From NCBI RefSeq assembly GCF_009727955.1, contig NZ_WOBR01000014.1, forward strand, positions 62,001 to 126,000: a stretch of 64,000 nt of DNA. Reading direction: 5' to 3'. The stretch's first letter is position 1. Each line of letters opens with the position of its first letter. Positions 47,130 to 57,583 of the stretch are shown here, in pieces. The notes beneath the pieces were generated by a model. The model had not been told where the DNA came from and ran no database searches. It saw only the letters and a list, made by a program, of their open reading frames with translations. Both the position numbers and the translations under genes were made by a program. The stretch is from Aliivibrio fischeri. Lineage in GTDB: Bacteria; Pseudomonadota; Gammaproteobacteria; Enterobacterales; Vibrionaceae.

Positions 47130-49331
47130 CTAGATTGATTCTAACTTAGCGTACTGAGTCACCAACCATTTGATCCCTTCACCATTAAAAGCAACTTGTA
47201 CACGACCTTGTGGCCCTGCACCTTCAAAGTTAATAATAGTTCCTTCACCAAACTTTGGATGTTTCACTCGCTGACCTAACGCATAACCCGTTTCATTGAA
47301 GTTATTATTCACCGCTTTTTGACCAAAACGGCTGTCTGACGACGCACTTTGACCATAACTGCCATATGATCCTGTGCGACTGACTTTCGCCTTCATACGT
47401 ACTTCTTCTACGCATTCAGTTGGGATCTCTTTAATAAAACGTGATGGTTTATGGTATTTATCTTGGCCATACAAACGACGCATCTCTGCATAAGTGATGT
47501 ACAGTTTTTCCATCGCACGAGTCATACCAACATAACAAAGACGACGTTCTTCTTCTAAACGTCCCGCTTCTTCTGCTGACATTTGGCTTGGGAACATGCC
47601 TTCTTCAACACCAACCATAAACACAAGTGGGAACTCTAACCCTTTGGCACTGTGCAAAGTCATTAATTGAACCGCATCTTCAAACTCATCAGCCTGACCT
47701 TCACCCGCTTCCAATGCAGCATGAGTTAAGAAAGCAGTCAAATCCGTCATCTCTTCTGCTTCTTCAGGTTTTTCAAACTGTCGAGTTGCCGTTACCAGCT
47801 CTTCCAAGTTCTCAATACGCGCTTTTGATTTTTCGCCTTTCTCTTGTTCATACATAGCAAACAACCCTGAGCTTTTGATCACTTGGTCTGTTTGTTCATG
47901 TAGACGACAATCACGAGTATCATCTTCTAATGCGTTAATTAATTCGATAAAACGACTTAATGCGCCTGCTGCACGTCCTGGTAATACTTGTTCTTCAATT
48001 AAGGCAATACTTGCCTGCCACATGGTTGCTCCACGTTCACGAGCAGCAAAACGCACAGTCTCTAACGTTTTATCACCTAAACCACGAGTCGGTGTATTAA
48101 CAACACGCTCAAACGCAGCATCATCATTACGGTTATTCATTAAACGTAAATAAGACAAGGCATCTTTGATCTCTTGTCGTTCGAAGAATCGCATACCACC
48201 ATAAATTCGGTACGGTAGGCCAGCTTGAATTAACGCTTCTTCAAGTACACGAGATTGGGCGTTATTACGATATAAAAATGCGGAGTCTTCAAGTGCTCCA
48301 CCATTATCACGCCACTCTTTAATCTTACCGACAGCAAAGCGTGCTTCATCTAATTCGTTATACGCCGAATAAATGGATATTAAGTCGCCTTCCACACCTT
48401 CAGTCCATAATTTCTTGCCCATACGCTCAGTGTTGTTACTGATCAATTCGTTGGCTGCATTTAGAATATTGGCAGTTGAACGGTAGTTTTGTTCTAGACG
48501 AATGGTTTTGGCACCAACAAATTCATCTAAGAATTTTTGAATATTTTCAATCTGAGCACCACGCCAACCATAGATGGATTGGTCATCATCACCTACGATC
48601 ATCACATCACAATCTGACCCAGCCATCATACGTAGCCAAGCGTATTGGATGTTGTTGGTATCTTGGAATTCGTCCACCAAAATATGCTTAAAACGCGCTT
48701 GGTAGTGCTCTCTGATATGTTTGTGATCACGAAGCAATTCATGTGCACGCAGTAAGATTTCAGCAAAATCCACTAAACCTGCACGATCACAAGCCTCTTG
48801 GTAAGCACTGTAAACTTTCAACCACGTTTGAGTAATTGGATCGTTGAAAGAATTAATTTGGTGAGGACGTAAACCTTCGTCTTTTTTACCATTAATAAAC
48901 CAAGCAGCTTGACGAGCGGGCCAGTTTTTATCATCTAAATTCTGCGCTTTGATCAGTCGTTTTAATAAACGTTGTTGATCATCAGAATCAATAATTTGGA
49001 AACCTTCTGGTAATTTTGCATCAAGGTAATGAGCACGAAGAATACGATGACAAATACCGTGGAAAGTACCGTTCCACATACCACCAGCACTACCATGCAT
49101 TAGCTCTTCAATACGACCACGCATTTCAGCTGCTGCTTTGTTGGTAAATGTCACTGACATGATAGAGAAAGGAGACGCTTGCTCAATTTGCATTAACCAT
49201 GCGATACGATGAACAAGTACTCGAGTTTTACCACTACCGGCACCCGCAAGTACAAGCATGTTTTCTAACGGAGCGGCTACGGCTTCGCGCTGTTTGTCAT
49301 TAAGACCATCAAGAAGAAAAGAAACGTCCAT
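47130..49331 (-). CDS. uvrD: DNA helicase II UvrD
   Basis: A superfamily 1A 3'-5' helicase for nucleotide excision and mismatch repair; 733 residues. Motif Q/I: LNDKQREAVAA and LVLAGAGSGKTRVLVHRIAW. Motif II: HILVDEFQDTNNIQYAW; motif III: GDDDQSIYGWRGA; motif IV: RLEQNYRSTANI; motif V/VI: TLHSAKGLEFPLVFMVG and YVGMTRAMEKLY. The C-terminal Tudor-like element GQRVKHPKFGEGTIINFEG, for RNA polymerase contact, is present. I chose the ATG at 49329-49331 (MDVSFLLDGLN), matching E. coli; a GTG one codon earlier is possible. Confidence 0.97.
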   Translation of the reverse strand: MDVSFLLDGLNDKQREAVAAPLENMLVLAGAGSGKTRVLVHRIAWLMQIEQASPFSIMSVTFTNKAAAEMRGRIEELMHGSAGGMWNGTFHGICHRILRAHYLDAKLPEGFQIIDSDDQQRLLKRLIKAQNLDDKNWPARQAAWFINGKKDEGLRPHQINSFNDPITQTWLKVYSAYQEACDRAGLVDFAEILLRAHELLRDHKHIREHYQARFKHILVDEFQDTNNIQYAWLRMMAGSDCDVMIVGDDDQSIYGWRGAQIENIQKFLDEFVGAKTIRLEQNYRSTANILNAANELISNNTERMGKKLWTEGVEGDLISIYSAYNELDEARFAVGKIKEWRDNGGALEDSAFLYRNNAQSRVLEEALIQAGLPYRIYGGMRFFERQEIKDALSYLRLMNNRNDDAAFERVVNTPTRGLGDKTLETVRFAARERGATMWQASIALIEEQVLPGRAAGALSRFIELINALEDDTRDCRLHEQTDQVIKSSGLFAMYEQEKGEKSKARIENLEELVTATRQFEKPEEAEEMTDLTAFLTHAALEAGEGQADEFEDAVQLMTLHSAKGLEFPLVFMVGVEEGMFPSQMSAEEAGRLEEERRLCYVGMTRAMEKLYITYAEMRRLYGQDKYHKPSRFIKEIPTECVEEVRMKAKVSRTGSYGSYGQSASSDSRFGQKAVNNNFNETGYALGQRVKHPKFGEGTIINFEGAGPQGRVQVAFNGEGIKWLVTQYAKLESI

Positions 49332-49384
49332 CACATCACACTGGTTATTTATACATGTAGACGGAGTATATACTGAAATGAAGT

Positions 49385-49410
49385 GAGACCCAAATCTCGG
49401 GTCTCTTTTT
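49385..49410 (+). other. Hairpin with T-run on the plus strand between cyaA and uvrD
   Basis: GAGACCC pairs with GGGTCTC around seven bases and is followed by TTTTT on the plus strand. Both neighbouring genes are on the minus strand, where the hairpin is followed only by ACTTCATTTC. It may be a weak cyaA terminator or stop antisense transcription. Confidence 0.55.
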
Positions 49411-49415
49411 GCTTT

Positions 49416-51941
49416 TTAGATGACTTGTTTTACTTTCGCGTGTTGCTGTCCACTACGATATGAATGAATCGACGCCTCTTGTGTATCACCATACACAACC
49501 TCATAAAACTGAGGTAAGTTAAAGTTCACTTTATCTGGATTAGACAAGTCTTCATTATTACGACTTGAAGTGTAATAGTGATTAATGCTGTTCACCATAT
49601 CATCTTTGCTGCCATAACATTGGTGATAAATTTCAATCTTATTCTCTTCATCTAAAACATAAATATTGAAACCATCGTCATCATTTTGCGAATCATCGAA
49701 GAAGAATTGAATCAAACCTTCACTCGCAAATGAGTCCACCGCATCAGGGATAACCACACCGCTGTTATCACCCAAAGGTATGGTGGTTGAACCAATCGCC
49801 TTATTCGTAGAGATGCTTGAATAAAACTGAACAGAATCTTCCAGTTTTTGGATCGATACACCACGACGCTCAAAGAACAATCCATACATGGTTGAACCGA
49901 TTTTGATGCCTTTGAAACGGCGACGTTTTTCGTTATTTTCAACCGGCTTTAAACGAAGCTCAATACACTCAGCCAGCAGTTGATAAATATTATTACGAAT
50001 GATGCCACGCATCTGTTTACTGTAACAGAACACATCCACAGACTCTGGACGAGCAGCGTCTTGGTGCATTTTGCACAATACGGTTTTTAGCGCATCAAGA
50101 ATGGCGGTTTCACCACTAAAGTTTAGTGTTCTCACTTCATGCCATGAATTTCGATACACTAAATCAACACTACCAATTAAGTTGTTTTGCTCACTACCAC
50201 AACTGAAGATATCCGCATCTGCCTGATTCATACGCTCAGGTTTCATTTTCAATCTTTCTGTTGGGTCATTTTCTAAATTAATAAAAATAGAAAGCTGTCG
50301 AACTTCACAAGGGCTACCCAGTTCTTCTTTGGTTGGTTGTGGCAAATACACTGAGAATGTATTTCTTAAATCACTCACCATTTGATAGAACTTATCGATA
50401 TTCAAATCCGCATCACGAACCACGGCATCCAAACGTGTTGATTCCGTTAGTAAGCCATTAAAGAACGCCCATGCGACTAACTTACTTAAGTATCGGTTAT
50501 GCTCTAAGAACTTGGCTCCCATTAATTCTTTGGCAATTAATGGTTTTTTATAAACGTACCAACCTGCTTTATTAACGCTGTTTTCTGGTACTTCTACAAA
50601 ACTTAAATCTGCTTCGTGTAAATCTGGTGAGATCTGAGGATTAAGTAACGTCACCTTACCTGGAAGTTCTTCAAATGCCGCATAAAGTTTACGAGCAAGA
50701 ATACTGATATCTTCAGGGCTGATCGACGACGTTATGTCATTATTACGCGCAAAACGGATCAGGTTTCGGTAACTTTGCATCAAGGCTTCAAGCAGATCGT
50801 GGTGTGATTTCTTCACCTGTTCTACTTTCCAAGTACGACGAGAGTCTAACTCTGTAATGTATTCAGAGCTCCATCCCCATTGTGTCGTTAACTCACTTAA
50901 CGCCTTACGACGCCATTCAACTGAGCCTTGACCTTGTCTTCTTGAAAGCTTCTCATGTGTTTTCAAATAGAAACTACGACGAACCAACTCTAAACGAGAC
51001 ATATCATTGGTTCGTTCAAGATAACGAGTCACTTTCTCAAGCATCAGGTAGTACGCATCCATCCCATAAAGATCGGGATCATCAGCAAAGAATCGGCGTT
51101 TACTATCAATGCTTAATAGTTGTGTATGTGGGTACTCCCAAGAATACGCTTCTAATAAGATCGCTTTTAGCACCGATTTAAACGGTGAATCGATACTTTT
51201 ATATAGTTGCCATAAACTTGAGCCAAAATACTCTTCTGCAGGAATATGATTAAGACGACCAAAATCAATCCATTGGTCACGCTGAATAATCCCTTGCTCA
51301 CACAATTGATCGACATAATCATCATAACTTTCTTCCATTTCTGGAGGGATGATTTGCCATAGCAATTGCTGTCCACCAAGGCATACGGCGGTACGATAAA
51401 ACTCATCAAGCAAGAGAAGGTGCTGTGAAGAACCGCAGTTATCACCGGTCATCTCTTCAGAATACGCATCTCTAAAACGATTCTGTTCCATTAAGAAGAA
51501 GTTAGCTTCAATATAAAACTGCAATGCCCACTCAGTGAGTGCATCACATTTCTTTTGTAGAAGCGCTTTTTTCTCGGCAGGAAGATTTTCAGGAATACAA
51601 ACCCAAATATCGAGATCACTGGCAACAGTTTGGCCAATAGAAGAAGTACTACCCATAGAATACAAACCAAGAATATTGCCTTGATTTGAGGTAGATAGAG
51701 GATAACGAAGCGTAAGTTGAGCCATCCACTCACGCTGCTTTTTATTCGCCTGAAATTGTTTAATACCACTAGGAGCACCTTCAACAAAACCCGGAAGCTC
51801 CGAATGATTGAAATGCAATAGCAATGGCAATTGATGGAAGATCTCTTGCCCAAGTGGTTTCATTAGTGCTAAAGCTCGCTCTACACGTTGTTCCGTGAGG
51901 CGTTGCTGTCGAGCAATTAATGTTTCAATATAGGTTTGCAA
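49416..51941 (-). CDS. cyaA: Adenylate cyclase, class I
   Basis: Makes cAMP from ATP; cytosolic, 841 residues. The N-terminal catalytic domain (about 1-430) has the nucleotidyltransferase motif YSMGSTSSIGQTVASDLDIW, where GS and DLD bind metal and ATP. GSSQHLLLLDEFYRTAV and SYWEYPHTQLLS-like blocks (EAYSWEYPHTQLL) follow. The C-terminal half is the regulatory region responding to the phosphotransferase system. It is divergent from hemC, the same arrangement as in E. coli. Confidence 0.97.
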   Translation of the reverse strand: MQTYIETLIARQQRLTEQRVERALALMKPLGQEIFHQLPLLLHFNHSELPGFVEGAPSGIKQFQANKKQREWMAQLTLRYPLSTSNQGNILGLYSMGSTSSIGQTVASDLDIWVCIPENLPAEKKALLQKKCDALTEWALQFYIEANFFLMEQNRFRDAYSEEMTGDNCGSSQHLLLLDEFYRTAVCLGGQQLLWQIIPPEMEESYDDYVDQLCEQGIIQRDQWIDFGRLNHIPAEEYFGSSLWQLYKSIDSPFKSVLKAILLEAYSWEYPHTQLLSIDSKRRFFADDPDLYGMDAYYLMLEKVTRYLERTNDMSRLELVRRSFYLKTHEKLSRRQGQGSVEWRRKALSELTTQWGWSSEYITELDSRRTWKVEQVKKSHHDLLEALMQSYRNLIRFARNNDITSSISPEDISILARKLYAAFEELPGKVTLLNPQISPDLHEADLSFVEVPENSVNKAGWYVYKKPLIAKELMGAKFLEHNRYLSKLVAWAFFNGLLTESTRLDAVVRDADLNIDKFYQMVSDLRNTFSVYLPQPTKEELGSPCEVRQLSIFINLENDPTERLKMKPERMNQADADIFSCGSEQNNLIGSVDLVYRNSWHEVRTLNFSGETAILDALKTVLCKMHQDAARPESVDVFCYSKQMRGIIRNNIYQLLAECIELRLKPVENNEKRRRFKGIKIGSTMYGLFFERRGVSIQKLEDSVQFYSSISTNKAIGSTTIPLGDNSGVVIPDAVDSFASEGLIQFFFDDSQNDDDGFNIYVLDEENKIEIYHQCYGSKDDMVNSINHYYTSSRNNEDLSNPDKVNFNLPQFYEVVYGDTQEASIHSYRSGQQHAKVKQVI

Positions 51942-52198
51942 ATAGAAAGCCTAGCTAATCTTTGTCATCTAAGATGATGGTGAATATTGAACAGCATTCG
52001 TTCAATACCGACTATAAAACGTGATCAAGATAACACTTTTAACTTTAGACGTAAAGTTTAGCGCATCACTACAAAAAGTAATACCCTTACCTTTTGCGCT
52101 GATGTTTTTAACCCATAATCACACTGTTGTCATCCTGTATTTTCACCTCACCCTCAAGTAATGGTAGGATAAGGTAATTATTTTGATCGGATACTACT

Positions 52199-53134
52199 AT
52201 GTCACAGCAATTACCTGTTCGTATCGCCACTCGTAAAAGCCCTTTGGCTCTATGGCAAGCCCACTTTGTTAAAGATGCACTGCAAGCCGCTCACCCTGGT
52301 TTGGAAGTTGAATTGGTTACTATGGTAACGAAAGGCGACATTATTCTTGATACGCCATTAGCAAAAGTTGGCGGAAAAGGCTTATTCGTTAAAGAACTTG
52401 AAGTTGCGATGCTAGAAGGCCGCGCAGACCTTGCTGTTCACTCAATGAAAGACGTGCCAGTTGAATTTCCTGAAGGTCTAGGTCTTGTTACGATTTGTGA
52501 GCGTGAAGACCCACGTGACGCATTTGTATCGAACACTTACAACAATATTGATGAGTTACCTCAAGGCGCCGTTGTTGGTACTTGTAGCCTACGTCGTCAA
52601 TGCCAACTTAAAGAAGCTCGTCCTGATCTTATTATCAAAGAATTACGCGGTAATGTGGGAACTCGTCTACAAAAACTGGATGATGGTAACTACGATGCGA
52701 TCATTCTTGCTTGTGCTGGCTTAATCCGTTTAGGTCTAGAAGACCGAATCAAAAGTGCAATCGAACCTGAGCAATCATTACCTGCAGTAGGTCAAGGTGC
52801 TGTTGGTATTGAAGCTCGCTTAGATGACGATCGTCTTCGTGCTTTACTTGAACCTCTAAATCACCCAGAAACGGCAAACCGAGTTCTGTGTGAGCGTGCA
52901 ATGAATAACCGCTTAGAAGGTGGTTGCCAAGTACCAATCGGTAGTTACTCATTAATTGATGGTGACCAAATTTGGTTACGCGCTCTTGTTGGCGAACCTG
53001 ATGGCTCAGTGATGATCCGTGGTGAAGTGTCTGGACCGGTTTCTGACGCAGAAGCTTTAGGCACTCAACTTGCCGATCAACTTTTAAACGATGGCGCGAA
53101 AGAAATTTTAGAACGCCTATACGCAGAAGCGTAA
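52199..53134 (+). CDS. hemC: Porphobilinogen deaminase (hydroxymethylbilane synthase)
   Basis: Condenses four porphobilinogens to hydroxymethylbilane. 311 residues. Motifs: [45 protein letters not shown], the arginine-rich SLRRQCQL and [11 protein letters not shown], and the cofactor-binding cysteine in [10 protein letters not shown]. It is the first gene of hemCDXY; hemD begins two bases after its stop. Confidence 0.98.
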   Translation: MSQQLPVRIATRKSPLALWQAHFVKDALQAAHPGLEVELVTMVTKGDIILDTPLAKVGGKGLFVKELEVAMLEGRADLAVHSMKDVPVEFPEGLGLVTICEREDPRDAFVSNTYNNIDELPQGAVVGTCSLRRQCQLKEARPDLIIKELRGNVGTRLQKLDDGNYDAIILACAGLIRLGLEDRIKSAIEPEQSLPAVGQGAVGIEARLDDDRLRALLEPLNHPETANRVLCERAMNNRLEGGCQVPIGSYSLIDGDQIWLRALVGEPDGSVMIRGEVSGPVSDAEALGTQLADQLLNDGAKEILERLYAEA

Positions 53135-53136
53135 CT

Positions 53137-53898
53137 ATGACGATTTTGGTGACTCGCCCTGAGCAAGAGAGCCAAGCTTTATGTGATGCCTTGAATCAAT
53201 CAGGGCATCCAGCTATTTCTCATCCTCTTATCACTATCCATCCCGGCAATGAACTGTCTCAACTCCCTAGACTATTTTCTTCACTTAATGATGGTGATTT
53301 TATTATCGCTGTTAGTCAGCACGCTGTTGAACACACGCAAAATCATTTAAAACAGCTACAATTAGAGTGGAAACAGGGGGTTAATTATATTGCGGTCGGT
53401 CAAAAGAGCGCTCAACACCTCAAAAAGTATATTTCAGATCCAGTACACTACCCAACCCATAGCGACAGTGAACATTTATTAGCCCTTCCTGTCTTACAAA
53501 AAGCGACAGGGAAAAAAGCCATTATTCTTCGAGGAAATGGCGGACGAGATCTGATTTATCAAGTTCTAAACGATCTCAATGTGGATGTGACATATTGTGA
53601 GGCTTACCAACGCCAAGTCATCGCATTTGATGCATCTATCAAAACTCGAGAGTGGCAAGAAAAGAACGTAAACACATTGATTGTGACCAGTGGCGAACAA
53701 CTCTCTTTTTTCACCTCTCAATTTGCAAATACAGATTTAAATTGGGTACTGAAGCTTAGATTATTGGTACCAAGTGAGCGCATTAACCAGTTTGCAAAAG
53801 AACTTGGTTATCAACATATTGAAACGGTTGGCGGAGCCTCTAATTCCGACTTGCTGCACTATATCAGTGAGCATCATTATGATGGGATTTTCAAATGA
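53137..53898 (+). CDS. hemD: Uroporphyrinogen-III synthase
   Basis: Closes and inverts ring D of hydroxymethylbilane to give uroporphyrinogen III. 253 residues; the family diverges strongly, but the two-lobe pattern is visible: LVTRPEQESQALCDALNQSG, FIIAVSQHAVEHT, IAVGQKSAQHL, ILRGNGGRDLI, VTYCEAYQRQ and LIVTSGEQLSFF. The hemC-hemD spacing is two bases and hemX overlaps its end by four bases (ATGA), so coupling is likely. Confidence 0.93.
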   Translation: MTILVTRPEQESQALCDALNQSGHPAISHPLITIHPGNELSQLPRLFSSLNDGDFIIAVSQHAVEHTQNHLKQLQLEWKQGVNYIAVGQKSAQHLKKYISDPVHYPTHSDSEHLLALPVLQKATGKKAIILRGNGGRDLIYQVLNDLNVDVTYCEAYQRQVIAFDASIKTREWQEKNVNTLIVTSGEQLSFFTSQFANTDLNWVLKLRLLVPSERINQFAKELGYQHIETVGGASNSDLLHYISEHHYDGIFK

Positions 53899-55088
53899 CA
53901 AAAAATAATAATACAACACAGCCAACCGAAGATAAGCCGGTTGTGACTACAGCCTCTGATATAAAAAAAGAGCCAGAGAAAACCACCACACACTCTGCTT
54001 CTAACACAGAAAATATTGTCGATAAAAAAGGCCGTCGCTTAGGGACTGTAGCCATTATTATCTCTATTTTATTCAGTGGCGGTGCCTTCTTAGCATCGCA
54101 ACAACAAGTTACCCAACAACAAATCCAAATAGCTCAACTTGAGCAAAAATTAAAAACAGCAGATACCACGCTTGATGCAAAACTGGTTGCTGCAGAACAA
54201 CGCATTACCGATAAAGCGGATGAGATTGTACGTAAAGCGACAGTTCTAATGCAGCAACAAGATAAGAGCATTGCGAGCCTTCAATTGGCGATTGCTGATA
54301 TCAAAGGTCGTCGTCCAAATGACTGGTTACTTGCAGAAGCAGATTACTTAGTAAAAATGGCTGGTCGTAAATTATGGCTTGAACATGATGTGGTTAGCGC
54401 AACTCGTTTAATGGAGAATGCCGATCAACGCATCTCTGCACTGAACGATCCAAGCCTAACACCGCTACGTCGTGCAATGGCTGATGACATTGCGACATTA
54501 AAAGCGATCCCATTAATTGACCGTGATGGCTTAGTATTAAAACTAAATAGCCTAGAACAACAAATTAATAAACTGCCACTGGCAAGCGCCGTTCTTCCAG
54601 AAGCCGATGCTGTTGAAGAAAAACACGTTTCAACCAACATCAATGATTGGCAATCAAATTTAAAACAATCTCTTAATGATTTTGCTGGCCACTTCATTAC
54701 ATATCGAGTTCGTGAAGGTAATGTCATTCCACTACTTAGTCCAGAGCAACATTTCTATTTAAAAGAGAACATTAAGGGTAAGTTACTACTGGCCTCTAAA
54801 GCACTTTATCGTGAGCAAAGTGAAGTTTATGCTACATCACTAGAAAGCGCAAAACTGTGGTCTTCTCAGTACTTCCAACAAGATGACCCTGCAGTGAAAA
54901 GCTTTATGGCTCAGCTAGACTCTTTAGCAAAATACAAAGTAGACGTTCGTTATCCAAAGAAAATGAAGACTCAAGCGTTATTGTCGGACTTCATTTCAGA
55001 GCGACTTCGCCGTAATGTTCAAGCGATTGGTGACGCCCCAAAAGCAACAGTAAAACAAACTGAAACAACCGAAGGAGGCAAATCATGA
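53895..55088 (+). CDS. hemX: HemX-like membrane protein
   Basis: 397 residues. A low-complexity Thr/Lys/Glu-rich cytosolic N-terminus leads to one TM helix (GTVAIIISILFSGGAFLAS, about 50-68), then a coiled coil (QQQVTQQQIQIAQLEQKLKT) and a helical periplasmic domain with DWLLAEADYLVKMAGRKLWL. E. coli HemX was annotated as uroporphyrinogen methyltransferase, but the sequence lacks a methyltransferase motif. It probably acts as a membrane scaffold with HemY. It overlaps both hemD and hemY by four bases. Confidence 0.9.
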   Translation: MTKNNNTTQPTEDKPVVTTASDIKKEPEKTTTHSASNTENIVDKKGRRLGTVAIIISILFSGGAFLASQQQVTQQQIQIAQLEQKLKTADTTLDAKLVAAEQRITDKADEIVRKATVLMQQQDKSIASLQLAIADIKGRRPNDWLLAEADYLVKMAGRKLWLEHDVVSATRLMENADQRISALNDPSLTPLRRAMADDIATLKAIPLIDRDGLVLKLNSLEQQINKLPLASAVLPEADAVEEKHVSTNINDWQSNLKQSLNDFAGHFITYRVREGNVIPLLSPEQHFYLKENIKGKLLLASKALYREQSEVYATSLESAKLWSSQYFQQDDPAVKSFMAQLDSLAKYKVDVRYPKKMKTQALLSDFISERLRRNVQAIGDAPKATVKQTETTEGGKS

Positions 55089-56269
55089 TCCGATTGCTTC
55101 TTCTGGCGATTGTCTTAGTCGGTGGATTAATTGTAGGAACTACCTTTGCTGATCAACAAGGTTATGTATTGATATCCGTTGCTAATACGACTATTGAGAT
55201 GAGCTTAACAACCTTGGTGCTCTTTATTGGTGCTTTGATTGCTGGCTTGTTCTTACTTGAAATGATCGTGAAGCGTATTCTTTCTGTGAGTAATTATACT
55301 CGCGGTTGGTTTAGTGCCCGCCATTTACGTAAAGCTCGTTACAACACCTTTAAAGGAATGATTAAACTACATGAAGGTGAATGGAAAGAAGCTGAGCGCC
55401 TAATTACTAAAGGTGGACGTCATAACGATTTCCCACTATTGAATTATTTGGCTGCTGCGGAAGCGGCTCAAGGTCGTCAGCAAATTGATCTGAGAGATAA
55501 ATACCTGCAGTTAGCATCAGAGCAAGATGACAGTACATTAGCGGTTGCATTAACCAGTGCAAAACTGCAAATGCGCCAAAAACAGTATGAACTGGCATTA
55601 GCGACCTTACAATTTGTGAAGGTTGATTACCCTCGTAATCCGGTTTTATTAGAACTATTAAAAGAGTGTTATCTTGCATTAAATGAATGGCAGGCTCTAA
55701 AAAATATCATTCATCCATTAAGTAAAGCGAATCTAATTACCGACCAACAAGCGTTAGAGTTAGAAGAAAAAGCGGAATGTGGATTAATGGCTTTTATTGC
55801 TACCAATAAAGGGACAGCAGGCTTACTAGAACATTGGGATGCGTTACCAAAGAAACTGAAAAAACATGTTCCAATTCTGATTTGTCTTATCCAACAATTA
55901 CAAGCACGCAAAGCAGATTCAGAAGCGTACATTATCTTGCGAGATAACCTAAAGAAACGAGCGGATGATCGTCTAGTTGCTCTACTTCCTACGCTAAATC
56001 TAGCTGATTATCACCCTGCGACTGTATTGCTTGAAAGCATGGCTGATTACGATGTACGTAATCCTGTGATTCAAAGTACATTGGCACAACTTTATATGCG
56101 AACACAAAAATGGCAGCCAGCGCGTGAACATTTTGAAGCTGCATTAGCAATTCGTGAAGATATGTCTGATTACGCCTATCTTGCACGCGTATTGGATAAG
56201 CAAAACCGTAAACAAGCAGCTGCGGATATTTCTCGTAAAGCATTAACTATGGTTGATGATAACGACTAA
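55085..56269 (+). CDS. hemY: HemY-like TPR membrane protein
   Basis: 394 residues. Two N-terminal TM helices (LLLLAIVLVGGLIVGTTFA and LTTLVLFIGALIAGLFLLE) are followed by helical TPR-like repeats (GEWKEAERLI, QYELALATLQFV, QKWQPAREHFEAALAIRE). This is the proteobacterial HemY_N family, not the protoporphyrinogen oxidase of Bacillus also called HemY. It may organise tetrapyrrole enzymes at the membrane. GGAGG in the end of hemX is its ribosome-binding site. Confidence 0.92.
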   Translation: MIRLLLLAIVLVGGLIVGTTFADQQGYVLISVANTTIEMSLTTLVLFIGALIAGLFLLEMIVKRILSVSNYTRGWFSARHLRKARYNTFKGMIKLHEGEWKEAERLITKGGRHNDFPLLNYLAAAEAAQGRQQIDLRDKYLQLASEQDDSTLAVALTSAKLQMRQKQYELALATLQFVKVDYPRNPVLLELLKECYLALNEWQALKNIIHPLSKANLITDQQALELEEKAECGLMAFIATNKGTAGLLEHWDALPKKLKKHVPILICLIQQLQARKADSEAYIILRDNLKKRADDRLVALLPTLNLADYHPATVLLESMADYDVRNPVIQSTLAQLYMRTQKWQPAREHFEAALAIREDMSDYAYLARVLDKQNRKQAAADISRKALTMVDDND

Positions 56270-56290
56270 TTTGCGTTATTGAACACCCAT

Positions 56291-56324
56291 AAAAAATGCC
56301 ACTCATTATTGAGTGGCATTTTTA
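56291..56324. terminator. Bidirectional terminator between hemY and fre
   Basis: AAAAAATGCCACTCA pairs with TGAGTGGCATTTTT around TTAT. It ends hemCDXY and, on the other strand, the ubiD-ferredoxin-fre unit. Confidence 0.92.
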
Positions 56325-56349
56325 TTGATATTTGTTAGAAAAAACTCGA

Positions 56350-57060
56350 TTAAATAAATGCGAATGCATCACCAAACAATTGCTCTTTCTTCGCTTGTTT
56401 TTCTGTGGTGAATTGCTCACGTGCAGCACCAGCCATTTCAAAGCGACCTGCGATATAAATATCCATATCAGCCAATGAGTTAAAATCGGCTTTTACCGCT
56501 TCTAGCACATTACCCGTTTTACCTGCCCAGCCTTCACTTTGCTCAACAACTGGTACAAACGTAATATGACTATGCGCTTGAGCTATGGTCTCTAGTTCTG
56601 CTTTTGCATACAGTTGGCATTCATCACGACCACCCCAGTATAGGTAAATTGGTTTTTGAATCTTTTGGCTAATGCAGTGATCAAGAATTGAACGTACGTA
56701 ACTAAAACCTGTACCACCAGCAATCAATAGCATTGAACGATCGCTGTCTTCACGGATCCACGCTTCACCATGAGGCGCATCAATTAAAATATCACCACCC
56801 GTTTCTAGTGCCGATTTCATTGATTCAACTACTTCTCCAGCATAAGCATTATGCTCTGCGGCACCAATATGTAACTCAATTTCACCTTCGTGGCGACAAG
56901 GACTACTTGCGATTGAGAATGGACGTTTGTCTTTTTCACCCATAACAACCGTTAGGTATTGGCCAGCTTTAAAAGCAACAGGCTGTTCTGGGTGAAGTAA
57001 AATTCGAAAAGTATTACAAGCCAATGGCTCGATAGACTTTACTTTGCAATTGATTGGCAT
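56350..57060 (-). CDS. fre: NAD(P)H-flavin reductase
   Basis: Reduces FMN, FAD and riboflavin with NAD(P)H; in bioluminescent vibrios Fre can supply reduced FMN to luciferase. 236 residues. The flavin site is [11 protein letters not shown], the pyridine nucleotide motif is [16 protein letters not shown], and [11 protein letters not shown] and [14 protein letters not shown] follow. Similar in length to LuxG but in the ubiD-fre context, so Fre is the better name. A gene for a small ferredoxin lies between it and ubiD. Confidence 0.95.
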   Translation of the reverse strand: MPINCKVKSIEPLACNTFRILLHPEQPVAFKAGQYLTVVMGEKDKRPFSIASSPCRHEGEIELHIGAAEHNAYAGEVVESMKSALETGGDILIDAPHGEAWIREDSDRSMLLIAGGTGFSYVRSILDHCISQKIQKPIYLYWGGRDECQLYAKAELETIAQAHSHITFVPVVEQSEGWAGKTGNVLEAVKADFNSLADMDIYIAGRFEMAGAAREQFTTEKQAKKEQLFGDAFAFI

Positions 57061-57156
57061 GACTTTCCTTTTTCAGCTGATGCCTTTTAATATGGCATTT
57101 GTACGCTGTCATTATTATGTGTATTGAGCATTAAACTCTAATTATACGGGGAGGAT

Positions 57157-57420
57157 TTATTCTAACAACAGCACTAAATCACTTTTTGCTGTTGCCTGAC
57201 ACGCAAATACCCACCCTTCTTGTTGTTCTTTATCGGTAAGAAGAGGCTCTAAATCGTATTCGATTTCACCCTCTAATTTTTTGCATAAGCACATAGCGCA
57301 TGCACCGACTTGGCATCGGTTTGGATAATTAATTCCCGCCTCGAGTGCCGCATCAAGAATGGTTTGCCCTTCTTCGATGCTGAATTCTTTTTGCTGTGGT
57401 AGTAAGGTTATTTTTTTCAT
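57157..57420 (-). CDS. Plant-type [2Fe-2S] ferredoxin
   Basis: 87 residues, a free-standing ferredoxin fold. The four ligands are in NRCQVGACAMCLCKK (Cys-x4-Cys-x2-Cys) and WVFACQATAKSD (fourth Cys); an additional Cys follows the third. It resembles the ferredoxin domain of oxygenase reductases and YfaE, the ferredoxin for ribonucleotide reductase. It lies 96 bases upstream of fre, so electron transfer between the two is plausible but unproved. AATG start with modest ribosome-binding site. Confidence 0.9.
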   Translation of the reverse strand: MKKITLLPQQKEFSIEEGQTILDAALEAGINYPNRCQVGACAMCLCKKLEGEIEYDLEPLLTDKEQQEGWVFACQATAKSDLVLLLE

Positions 57421-57583
57421 TACACTTAATTTATTGATTTTAATACTTCACTTTATTCAGTTAAATGAAATGTCTTTCCGCAAAAGCAGAATGGATTTAA
57501 TTGGTGTTGATAGCTTATCGATAGCAACAGCTGTTTTGCTACAAGACATTACACTTCACTAAAATATGTAGTAAACCAATTCT

